Shown: one piece after another, positions 27,081 through 33,866 of the stretch
How positions within the stretch are numbered: the stretch's first letter is position 1
Layout of the letters: the number at the start of each line of letters is the position of its first letter
Assembly (NCBI RefSeq): GCF_003400205.1
Contig: NZ_QUQV01000016.1
Location: 1 to 64,000 of the forward strand
DNA length: 64,000 nucleotides
Direction: 5' to 3'
From: Bacillus sp. HNG
GTDB lineage: Bacteria > Bacillota > Bacilli > Bacillales > Bacillaceae_L
Translations under genes and position numbers: made by a program
The notes under the pieces: generated by a model
The model's input: the letters and a program-made list of their open reading frames with translations, nothing else
Database searches by the model: none
What the model was told of the DNA's origin: nothing

Positions 27081-27204
27081 TTTCTAAATCCCCCTCTTGA
27101 GTTATAATAAAATTACAACTCGTTTTAATAATTATATAATAACATATTGTTATAAAAAAACAACAACAAGTTTTAATTTTTTTAAAACAAAAAGGAGAAG
27201 TGAA

Positions 27205-27930
27205 ATGAATAATCCATATTCTTTGTTGCTAAAGGAGTATATTTCTCAATCTGGATTGAGTTTAACCGAAATAGAATATGAAATGAGGAAAAGAGGGTTA
27301 AGCAAGAATAAAGCATATTTAAGTAGCCTTCAAAATGGGAAAATGCCACCACCACCTTTAAATGTAACCCATGCTTTATGCGATATTACAGGTGGAGATC
27401 CTTTACGGTTATCCCTGACAGGGGTTCTAATGGAAATTTCTGAACAGGATTTCTTTTTAATAAATAAAGATAAGAATAAAGTTTCTAGTGCAGATGCGAT
27501 TAAAGAAATTATTGTAACAACAATTGCGACATTAATGGATATTAACAAATATAAATTAAGTCGCCTATTTAGTGATTCATTTATTAAGAATGGTATAGAG
27601 TTAACTGAAGAAGACGCGTTAGAAGCGTTAACATATAATGATGCAAAAGAGGTCCTATACCAGATTATGGAGGGTATTTCTCTTAGTAAGATAATAAAAG
27701 AAGGTACAAAGTCATTGGAGGAGGAAGCAGAGGAAATAGTACAACACACAGCCAGGAACATAGAAATTAAATTTGAGGAAAAAGGTCAAACGGTATCTGG
27801 AATTTTAAAAGAAAAAACAACCATACTAGATGCAATTTATTTAGAAGATGAAGTAAGTGATGAGGAATTTGATTATATGTTACATTGTCTAGTGGTTTAT
27901 CGTAAGCTTAACTTAAAACCCATTAAATAG
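27205..27930 (+). CDS. HTH (XRE-like) regulator with C-terminal helical domain
   Basis: 241 aa from ATG 27205 (AAAGGAGAAG 7 bases upstream). The N-terminal HTH is LLLKEYISQSGLSLTEIEYE ... AYLSSLQNGKMPPPPLNVTH at residues 8-60. The rest is helical and acidic, without a known motif. Probably a plasmid regulator. A strong terminator follows. Confidence 0.65.
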   Translation: MNNPYSLLLKEYISQSGLSLTEIEYEMRKRGLSKNKAYLSSLQNGKMPPPPLNVTHALCDITGGDPLRLSLTGVLMEISEQDFFLINKDKNKVSSADAIKEIIVTTIATLMDINKYKLSRLFSDSFIKNGIELTEEDALEALTYNDAKEVLYQIMEGISLSKIIKEGTKSLEEEAEEIVQHTARNIEIKFEEKGQTVSGILKEKTTILDAIYLEDEVSDEEFDYMLHCLVVYRKLNLKPIK

Positions 27931-27932
27931 TT

Positions 27933-27970
27933 AATAGGAGAGCAGCCTCTTAATAGCCTGCTCTCCTATT
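27933..27970 (+). terminator. Terminator after the HTH gene
   Basis: 13-bp perfect stem AATAGGAGAGCAG / CTGCTCTCCTATT, 3 bp after the stop codon. Confidence 0.8.
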
Positions 27971-28204
27971 ATATTGTTAAGAAATTAAAACTCACCTACG
28001 GAGCATTTGAATAAATAGAGAATGAGTTTTTGGATTAGCTTATTTTAGCTATTCCAATCAAACATGCATCCTGTACAAATGTCGTTTGCTACCACCCCAC
28101 CCCATAACTGAACGATACGTCTGACCGTAGGATAGATTTACTGCAAATCCAATCCCAGAATCTCTAACCTCAAATTCAAATTCATTTTCAGAGATTGGTT
28201 TCTC

Positions 28205-28359
28205 CCATTCAACAAGTAATTCTCTTAAGTTGCCTTGCGGGTTCATATCAACCGCAAAAACCTAATAACTGTTTAGAATTAGTAAATGCATAAGAATCCC
28301 AGTTGTAGTTAATTTACAACGTCCAGCTTTGTTTATACCCATCGTGCTTGTTATTGCAT
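28205..28359 (-). pseudogene. Decayed N-terminal fragment of a parA gene
   Basis: On the minus strand, bases 28205-28359 follow the first 150 bases of the intact parA (32443 downward): AAATCAACTACAACTGG-ATTCTT, GCATTTACTAA and CAAGGCAACTTA are shared, but there are several stops and the P-loop codons are corrupted. Similarity extends upstream into the leader (ATTCTTCCAACGTTGTTTTCTTC in both). The start of the 62-codon frame 28058-28246 (QGNLRELL) is the only part still readable as ParA. Confidence 0.75.
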
Positions 28360-28450
28360 AGTCCCGACTTCATTCTTCCAACGTTGTTTTCTTCTTTTCT
28401 TCCAAAGTTTTTGTTTACTTAATACTATTTTTTCGAAAACTGACTAGCAC

Positions 28451-28520
28451 AATCCTATGACTTCATTGTAATAGGATTTTAGGAATTCATAATTCAACAT
28501 AATTTATCTTATGTTGAATT
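28451..28520. terminator. Two consecutive stem-loops
   Basis: AATCCTAT / ATAGGATT (28451-28478) and the perfect 12-bp stem AATTCAACATAA / TTATGTTGAATT (28491-28520). Together they separate the parA remnant from the control region of the next gene. No gene was found between 28360 and 28819. Confidence 0.55.
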
Positions 28521-28685
28521 TCCTATTGCGTTTTTTTCAATCCAATCCCCTGGTATATATGGAGAAAAAAAGAATGCAAAAAAAATTAAAAAATGTTGCG
28601 AACACGAAAAAAAATTCGTTATTGCTTTTCGTCTTACTCGTCTATGTTATCCGTATAATTTTAGTATGGTATTCGTATAGTTTGT

Positions 28686-28747
28686 ACGAATGCTAGAGCA
28701 AGTACAACACGAATGTCATTTCATGACAATGCACAAATAGACGAATG
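28686..28747. repeat. Three ACGAATG direct repeats
   Basis: ACGAATG occurs at 28686, 28709 and 28741, spaced 23 and 32 bp, immediately before the winged-helix gene at 28820. The T/C at the following base is usual in short iterons. They could be binding sites of the downstream protein, either for replication or autoregulation. Confidence 0.35.
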
Positions 28748-28819
28748 CTAACGCATTTGATATTGCATTATTATTCGTGTACATTTGTATTAATTATAAA
28801 ACGAGAAGGGGCATTCATT

Positions 28820-29761
28820 ATGGCGCACAGATTCAGGCTAACTTCCTTATTATCCGACTCAGATAGAAATGACCAAGCATTGAAAGGCTACTATAAGAGT
28901 TGGAAAGAACTTAATCAAAAATCCAAGTCTTCTTTTACTGCAATAGATAATACATTTTTTACAAATAAGATTCTGCGGGATTTAGAACCAGGCCCGTTAA
29001 AGCTATATTTATTCTTCTCTCATGTTGCTAGTAACGATTATGGTCACAGTTGGCACAGCATTCAATCTATTGCCGATTACTTTGGTGCACAAACAAGAAC
29101 TATTGATAATTGGATAAAGGGGTTAATTGATAAGGATTTGATCTATAGAGCTCCGAAAGGGAGTAAGTCACACCACACTTATCTCATCCCTTTCAGCGAT
29201 ACATTAATCACTCATCCATCTCCGAAGAACCGAGATGAAGATAGTCCAGAGTTACTTGAGGATCTCATTTCAAAGATAAGAGATCTTGAATTTTTATATG
29301 GTGAAATCATTGGAGTGTATCATTTGTTTCAATGGACAAGCCAAAAAGGAAAACAGGTGAGTCGAGATGCCAGTACGCAAATGTTACTTATTATCACCAA
29401 ACGGAAAAATGATGTTTTGATTGGTCACATTCATACGCTTAGAAAATCAAATCATCTTAGTGTAAGTGAGTTAGATATTGAGGAGCAGAGTATTTTTACT
29501 AGTCCATTTCTATTTAACGGACAGAATGTCATGGGTATTGCATTAACTCCTTTTCCATCATTAAAAACCAGAGCATCTATAAAGGATACAATTAATTTAG
29601 TTAAAGAGTTATCTACTATCGAAGAATGGGTGCTACAAGACCGTCAGCATCTCAATTATGGAATTAAGGATGAAATCCTCCCAGTTATCGATGAAGAAAA
29701 CGACGAAAATGTTGATGATGAAGAAAAAGAAAATGTTGAAGATGTAGATGAAGATGAATAA
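28820..29761 (+). CDS. Winged-helix DNA-binding protein, possible replication protein
   Basis: 313 aa from ATG 28820 (AGAAGGGG upstream; a longer frame from 28745 lacks such a site). A helix-turn-helix is visible at about residues 75-115: SWHSIQSIADYFGAQTRTID then NWIKGLIDKDLIYRAPKG. The C-terminus is very acidic, with repeated ENVDDE-type blocks. The HTH_36/RepA_N-like look, the upstream repeats and plasmid setting permit a replication initiator, but regulator is equally possible. A 129-aa PBECR-like protein follows at 31 bp. Confidence 0.6.
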   Translation: MAHRFRLTSLLSDSDRNDQALKGYYKSWKELNQKSKSSFTAIDNTFFTNKILRDLEPGPLKLYLFFSHVASNDYGHSWHSIQSIADYFGAQTRTIDNWIKGLIDKDLIYRAPKGSKSHHTYLIPFSDTLITHPSPKNRDEDSPELLEDLISKIRDLEFLYGEIIGVYHLFQWTSQKGKQVSRDASTQMLLIITKRKNDVLIGHIHTLRKSNHLSVSELDIEEQSIFTSPFLFNGQNVMGIALTPFPSLKTRASIKDTINLVKELSTIEEWVLQDRQHLNYGIKDEILPVIDEENDENVDDEEKENVEDVDEDE

Positions 29762-29792
29762 AATCAAGAGATAACCAAGGGGGATTTTTATT

Positions 29793-30182
29793 ATGAGTAA
29801 AAAACCAAGAAAAATAGGTGTATTAGATGAAGTAGTTGTTACAGTATTAAATTTATCACTTGAACCCAATACCCCTATCTATATTTCAGATACCAATATC
29901 GAACATATGAAGGATGAGCACCCTGAAGACTTTGAAAAATATGGAGACAAAATAAGTGACATTCTGTCAGAACCTGATTATATTGCTGAACATCCTAATA
30001 ACGGATCGATTCAATATATAAAGGTATTCATTGACGAAGAAACTCAAGAACGGGTATTAGTTGCTGTTCGTTCGAGTAAGAGAGGTATCTTGTTCGCCCG
30101 CTCTTTATTTGTTATGTCCGATGCCAAAATCAAAAGCTATGAAAAAAGAGGAGCCTTCAAAGAATATAAAAAAGAGGAATAA
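29793..30182 (+). CDS. PBECR-like putative nuclease (129 aa)
   Basis: The core reads PIYISDTNIEHMKDEHPEDF, KYGDKISDILSEPDYIAEHP and VLVAVRSSKRGILFARSLF. These match the barnase/EndoU/colicin E5/RelE-like PBECR domains found in phage and plasmid proteins (likely the PBECR3 type), with the conserved H near residue 43 and the R/S-rich strand near 97. RNA cleavage is the predicted activity. It is co-transcribed with the acidic winged-helix protein, which could control it. Confidence 0.55.
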   Translation: MSKKPRKIGVLDEVVVTVLNLSLEPNTPIYISDTNIEHMKDEHPEDFEKYGDKISDILSEPDYIAEHPNNGSIQYIKVFIDEETQERVLVAVRSSKRGILFARSLFVMSDAKIKSYEKRGAFKEYKKEE

Positions 30183-30185
30183 AAA

Positions 30186-30211
30186 AGACCATAACACGAA
30201 TGCTATGGTCT
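30186..30211 (+). terminator. Terminator after the PBECR-like gene
   Basis: AGACCATA / TATGGTCT stem 3 bp past the stop, with the motif ACGAATGC in the loop. Confidence 0.65.
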
Positions 30212-30216
30212 CTTCA

Positions 30217-30295
30217 GTAAGAATTTAGGTGGGGTGACACTCCCACATCTCCATCGAGGGCGACGGCTGCCTGTTCCGTCCTCAGAAATTCTTAC
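30217..30295. ncRNA. 79-nt structured element with three stems
   Basis: Perfect closing stem GTAAGAATTT / AAATTCTTAC encloses hairpin GTGGG-GTGACACT-CCCAC and a second hairpin with GACGG / CCGTC and outer GAG / CTC pairs. It is sharply G+C-rich in an AT-rich setting. It may be a structured RNA, a single-strand origin or another ssDNA signal. No coding frame explains it. Confidence 0.5.
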
Positions 30296-30377
30296 ATGGT
30301 TTATATTATGTTTTCTATAATGTAAGTATACAGAAAAACTTGTCCGGATTCAAGTGCCAAAAAAATAGGGCCGAGTT

Positions 30378-30710
30378 CTAATAGCTTTTTGGTTGGTTAA
30401 GCCACTTGAAAAACTCGTCTCTATTTACTCTTTTTAACCTTCCAATCCTAATCAATGGAAAATCCTTCCTCTCCATTAACTCATACGCAACTCGTGTTGA
30501 CACACCAACAATTTCAGCAACATGATCAGCTGTCAAAACAAATGGATATTTTTCATTATCCAGGTTTGAATTCATTCTATTCATTGATTCTTCGTTTGGC
30601 ACTGCGACTTGAACCGAATAAAACATCATCACCCCTTCACCTATAAGTTTTGTCTTCTCCTTGCAATTAGGACAATATATGTTAACCAATTCCCTATCTA
30701 CGCCAAACAT
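30378..30710 (-). CDS. Excisionase-type HTH protein with N-terminal zinc-ribbon half
   Basis: The C-terminal 55 residues are an HTH_17/excisionase-like domain: YPFVLTADHVAEIVGVSTRV ... LIRIGRLKRVNRDEFFKWL. The N-terminal part holds CPNC near residue 13; the same frame extends past the first ATG to a partner CPRC before a stop near 30755, without any start codon. Ribosome-binding sites are poor for both ATG 30710 and the inner ATG near 30629. The start is therefore unclear, or the 5' end is mutated. Likely a plasmid regulator. Confidence 0.6.
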   Translation of the reverse strand: MFGVDRELVNIYCPNCKEKTKLIGEGVMMFYSVQVAVPNEESMNRMNSNLDNEKYPFVLTADHVAEIVGVSTRVAYELMERKDFPLIRIGRLKRVNRDEFFKWLNQPKSY

Positions 30711-30755
30711 TACAGTACATCTAGGACATTTATAAGCCTTTATTCCATCAAATTT

Positions 30756-31047
30756 TTCTTATGTTGTTGGTTTGCTTTTTTCTTTCGGTTAGCAAGAGAA
30801 AAATGGTTGATATTATATCACAAACAAATTTAATTTCAAATAGACAACTGATTATACAAAAAAAATTTAGTTGCTATTTGCTATTAGAAATTTATAATGT
30901 ACAATCTCTCATAAAGTTGAATTTATTTAACTTAATAGCATGTCCCAATGGATAATTTTTATACATGAAGGAAATACTAAAAATATAATTGTTCGAATTA
31001 TAATCATTAAATTTGAACGTTTAATTTTTTCGTATTTTGTTTAGTAT
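30756..31047. other. Gap, nothing recognised
   Basis: AT-rich sequence without a coding frame carrying a ribosome-binding site. Short plus-strand frames here have no usable start signal. Confidence 0.4.
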
Positions 31048-31128
31048 ATGGACATCGGAAGGAGTGATACGCATGTAAAAAAAAGTCAAGGTAAAGTAAT
31101 TAAACTAAATACGGGGAGGGACACTTCA

Positions 31129-31257
31129 ATGGAGAGTAGTATCGGAGTCTTATTCGTTGGGATTTTGACAGGATTAATTGCAAACTACATTTGGAGCAAG
31201 TTACAGACAAAAAGAAAAAAGAGAATGATTAAAATAAATATAACCATCCTCTTCTAG
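31129..31257 (+). CDS. Single-helix membrane peptide, type I toxin-like (42 aa)
   Basis: ATG at 31129 with GGGGAGGG 8 bases upstream. MESSIGVLFVGILTGLIANY is followed by a basic tail (KLQTKRKKR). A hydrophobic helix with GI-x-GLI spacing and a charged tail is the plan of Fst/Ldr-type toxins. A second strong site, GGAAGGAG, about 60 bp upstream, leads only to ATG-TAA, so a coupled leader is possible. A hairpin follows. No antisense antitoxin could be shown. Confidence 0.55.
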   Translation: MESSIGVLFVGILTGLIANYIWSKLQTKRKKRMIKINITILF

Positions 31258-31277
31258 AAAAAGAAAAATATATTGTT

Positions 31278-31307
31278 GAAGTCCTTGTATGCCAGTACAG
31301 GGGCTTC
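31278..31307. terminator. Stem-loop downstream of the membrane peptide
   Basis: GAAGTCCTTGTA / TACAGGGGCTTC with two G-U pairs. In Fst-type loci toxin RNA and antisense RNA converge on a shared terminator; this position would fit. Confidence 0.5.
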
Positions 31308-31386
31308 CCTTATCCACTATTATAGATTAAAACAACCAAAATTATAAATGAAAAAAGATTAAGTTATAGAAGTACGACCTGTCATA

Positions 31387-31662
31387 TTACTTTTTTAATT
31401 CTTCGAGATACTGTTCTAGTGCTTCTTCAATCAATATATATATATTTCTCTCTTGTAATAATGACTGCATCTTTAATTCTTTATGTAAATCTGTACGCAA
31501 ATCAAACGAAACACGCTTTCTTTCAATCTTCTTTTCTTCCTTTCTTGGAACGTTTATTTCTTCTTTGTTTTCTTCATTCCCAACTTCTTCATTTAATGCC
31601 ATTGTTGGGCTAATTTGTTTTTGACTTCTCATTTTATTTTTAATGTCATTCACCTTTGACAC
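31387..31662 (-). CDS. Ribbon-helix-helix partition partner of ParA
   Basis: 91 aa. A disordered, charged N-terminal half is followed by RKRVSFDLRTDLHKELKMQS and a second helix YILIEEALEQYLEEL, the ribbon-helix-helix fold used by ParG/omega-type centromere-binding proteins. Its start overlaps the end of parA by 17 bp, so it is translationally coupled. It should bind the partition site and stimulate ParA ATPase. Confidence 0.75.
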   Translation of the reverse strand: MSKVNDIKNKMRSQKQISPTMALNEEVGNEENKEEINVPRKEEKKIERKRVSFDLRTDLHKELKMQSLLQERNIYILIEEALEQYLEELKK

Positions 31663-32443
31663 GGCTCAACAACTCCTTATAAAAATCCTCGTATTGTTCT
31701 AATGCTTGTCTTATTTCAGCATTCTGATTAAATCCATACAATGCTAAACGTCCGGTAGGAGCTCTCCTTGTAATAATCGTATTAAATACTTCTTCCGGAT
31801 AATCTTCTGCAATTAATTCATTAAATGCTTTCGCATCACTTCTACGTACATCGTTCATTGTTCTTAAGATACCTAAAACTTCTACATCTTTTTCTCCAAA
31901 CTCACGAGCTCCTTCTACTGTATCCATGAAATTAGGCACTGCAGAATAACACCAATTTGAACACTCAAACATCACTACTACGTAATCGCTGGAGCATAAT
32001 GCATTAGTCGTTTGTTCGCTTAATGAAGGTGGTGTATCTATTACAATGAAATCATAGTCGTCACTGACTTGTTCAAGAGTTTCGTCCAATATTAAACTTG
32101 GACTTCCTTTAAAGGGAATGTTTTCTCCTTGATACGTCTTACCTGTATAGATCCATCTTTGGAATGTAGCAAGAAAGTTATTCGCCGCGAGCAAGTCTAA
32201 CTTTTCATTTATCGGATATATGTATTCTCTTACGTTGTTATGTTGCATTGCTTCTAATACAGATTTGCCTAGAAAGTCGTTAGAAGGTTTTTCAGCCAGC
32301 AATTCAGTTAAGTTACCTTGTGAGTCCATATCAACCGCTAGCACCTTATAACCGTCTCTGCTTAGTAAATGCGCAAGAATTCCAGTTGTAGTTGATTTAC
32401 CGCAACCACCTTTTTGAATTCCCATTGTAATAGTAATTGCCAT
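31646..32443 (-). CDS. parA: Plasmid partition ATPase ParA
   Basis: 265 aa with the deviant Walker A motif KGGCGKST at residues 11-18, Walker A' VDMDSQGNLTELL near 40, and Walker B FIVIDTPPS near 135. It lacks an N-terminal HTH, so it is of the short (type Ib) ParA class, paired with the RHH protein encoded downstream. A decayed copy of its first 50 codons lies at 28205-28359. Confidence 0.9.
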   Translation of the reverse strand: MAITITMGIQKGGCGKSTTTGILAHLLSRDGYKVLAVDMDSQGNLTELLAEKPSNDFLGKSVLEAMQHNNVREYIYPINEKLDLLAANNFLATFQRWIYTGKTYQGENIPFKGSPSLILDETLEQVSDDYDFIVIDTPPSLSEQTTNALCSSDYVVVMFECSNWCYSAVPNFMDTVEGAREFGEKDVEVLGILRTMNDVRRSDAKAFNELIAEDYPEEVFNTIITRRAPTGRLALYGFNQNAEIRQALEQYEDFYKELLSRVKGE

Positions 32444-32599
32444 ATCTATGCCTCCAATCTTCCAACGTTGTTTTCTTCGTATCTTCTTATGTTTCTTGCT
32501 TCGGATATCACTAACACCATTTTAACTGTTTTCGATATAGTTGAAAACCACCACCACGACAAATTTTTAAAACCTCGATAATGGTTACAAATAAAAAAA

Positions 32600-32623
32600 G
32601 AGACTATTTTAATTAATAGTCTC
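32600..32623 (-). terminator. Hairpin at the end of the sda-like gene
   Basis: GAGACTATT / AATAGTCTC with a 6-base loop, overlapping the last codons and followed on the minus strand by a T run (complement of the A run 32592-32599). Confidence 0.6.
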
Positions 32624-32758
32624 AAATAACGTAGCTTCAATATTTCTTTGTTTTATTTCATCCAATAGTAATTCTAAGAAGGAGTTTTCTAGTTGTTTTC
32701 GGGTAGCCAGCAAATACACTCCAATTAATTCTTCATTAGACAATGTATTGAATCCCAT
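32609..32758 (-). CDS. sda: Sda-like sporulation histidine kinase inhibitor (49 aa)
   Basis: ATG at 32758 with GGGGAGA about 8 bases upstream. The product MGFNTLSNEELIGVYLLATR continues to LENSFLELLLDEIKQRNI. It keeps the pattern LS-x-E-x-LI-x2-Y-x2-AT-x4-L-x3-F-x-EL-x3-EIK-x-R of Bacillus Sda (PF08970), the antiparallel helical hairpin that blocks the sporulation kinases KinA/KinB. A plasmid copy would let the element delay host sporulation. It lies just upstream of parA on the same strand. Confidence 0.8.
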   Translation of the reverse strand: MGFNTLSNEELIGVYLLATRKQLENSFLELLLDEIKQRNIEATLFETIN

Positions 32759-32856
32759 TCCAATCTCCCCTATATTTAGTAATCCGAAATACCTTAACTA
32801 AAGTAGCAAAATACGGAGATGTTTTCAACTGCTTTACAAAGAATTAACGAAATAAA

Positions 32857-32997
32857 CTAGTTTGTTTCTTCTAACTGTGTTTCCCACCCCTCATTCTTCT
32901 TCCTTTCCTCGAGTATTTTCTTTTCAATTCTCGGTAATGCAGTTTGTTCAAAAAACTTAATCATTTGCTTCATTAGTTCATCTGTTGGTTGATTCAT
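32857..32997 (-). CDS. Small helical protein (46 aa)
   Basis: ATG 32997, with AAAGGGGAAA upstream. MNQPTDELMKQMIKFFEQTA followed by a charged helix ending EETN. It begins inside the end of the next small gene upstream, in another frame, so the pair is translationally coupled. Function unknown. Confidence 0.5.
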   Translation of the reverse strand: MNQPTDELMKQMIKFFEQTALPRIEKKILEERKKNEGWETQLEETN

Positions 32998-33118
32998 TCT
33001 TTTTCCCCTTTTGTCCCTTGATCGCATGACGAATAAATATTTTTCTAAGTAAAACATACGCTTCTTTTTCTAACTCACCAGATAACCACCTTGGCCCCGG
33101 TACTATTTTTACATTCAT
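32978..33118 (-). CDS. Small basic protein (46 aa)
   Basis: ATG 33118 with AGAAGAGG about 10 bases upstream. MNVKIVPGPRWLSGELEKEA followed by a basic region (FIRHAIKGQKGKK). It overlaps the 32857-32997 gene by 20 bp. It belongs to the operon that starts with the genes at 35529 and ends here; the basic tail suggests DNA contact. Confidence 0.5.
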   Translation of the reverse strand: MNVKIVPGPRWLSGELEKEAYVLLRKIFIRHAIKGQKGKKNESTNR

Positions 33119-33170
33119 CTTTTTACCTCTTCTCATTATCTATTAAAGAAAGGGATACGATTTCCGTACC

Positions 33171-33866
33171 CTAATTCACTGTTATTTTAATAGTTCCGTT
33201 GTTTGTTGTCGCCTTGATTGGTTCGGGTACTCGTTCCCCTTTTGGCTTTAACGTATGAAGGAAATGGGTAAAGGATTGCGCCTGCAGCACATTAAACGGG
33301 TATTGTCCATCCACTGCATAACGTTGTTCGGAGATTATTAACACATGAGGGAATATATTCTTCCCAGATGGTGTTACCCAACTATCATCACGAATGTTAC
33401 TTGTATATAGATTCAAGTATCGGTTTAATTTCTCTGACATTTGCTTTTCGCTGTATATTGTCTTTTGTACTTCAATAAAGAAAGGTGCCTTTCGGTAAAT
33501 GGCGAATATATCTGGTTCAACTGTTCCCTTTTCACCGTATTTAGGTTCAACCAGGAAAGTATCAACTGCACCTTGCTTTATCATTTCCTTATACACGTTA
33601 AGGATTGCTAAGAAATGGCCTATTTTCGCGCTATTCTTTTTCATGTTCACATCGGGGCCAAAGTATACATAAGGCACGAACGCGGTAGAACGCTGTATAT
33701 GTCCATCCCTCAACAACCTTAACAGCACGTTATTAGCTGCATACGAGGGATTCTTTAACCCTTGAAAGTGTAGTTCTGCAATCGAATCACGATCCATGCA
33801 ACGAAATTTATTCAAGTCCTCGATAATGGCCTTGTCACGCTTCGTCAATCGCATCAAAGAACACAT
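33171..33866 (-). CDS. Replic_Relax family protein, short form
   Basis: 231 aa. N-terminal winged helix (TKRDKAIIEDLNKFRCMDRD, LLRLLRDGHIQR) and a nuclease-like core with VEPDIFAIYR and APFFIEVQK near 130-145, the E-x-K type end of a PD-(D/E)xK fold. Overlaps the FtsK-type gene by 32 bp. The FtsK/Replic_Relax pair is typical of mobilisable plasmids and integrative elements and is assumed to process DNA for replication or transfer. Confidence 0.75.
   Translation of the reverse strand: MCSLMRLTKRDKAIIEDLNKFRCMDRDSIAELHFQGLKNPSYAANNVLLRLLRDGHIQRSTAFVPYVYFGPDVNMKKNSAKIGHFLAILNVYKEMIKQGAVDTFLVEPKYGEKGTVEPDIFAIYRKAPFFIEVQKTIYSEKQMSEKLNRYLNLYTSNIRDDSWVTPSGKNIFPHVLIISEQRYAVDGQYPFNVLQAQSFTHFLHTLKPKGERVPEPIKATTNNGTIKITVN

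Noticed and set aside
26840-27100. 86-codon plus-strand ORF
   Set aside because: No ribosome-binding site, and it lies opposite a 43-aa minus-strand gene that has a ribosome-binding site and terminator.
28511-28696. 61-codon plus-strand ORF
   Set aside because: Starts inside a hairpin, lacks a ribosome-binding site and covers the presumed control region of 28820-29761.
32446-32640. 64-codon minus-strand ORF upstream of parA
   Set aside because: No start signal; sequence reads as low-complexity leader, and the Sda-like gene ending at 32609 is in another frame.
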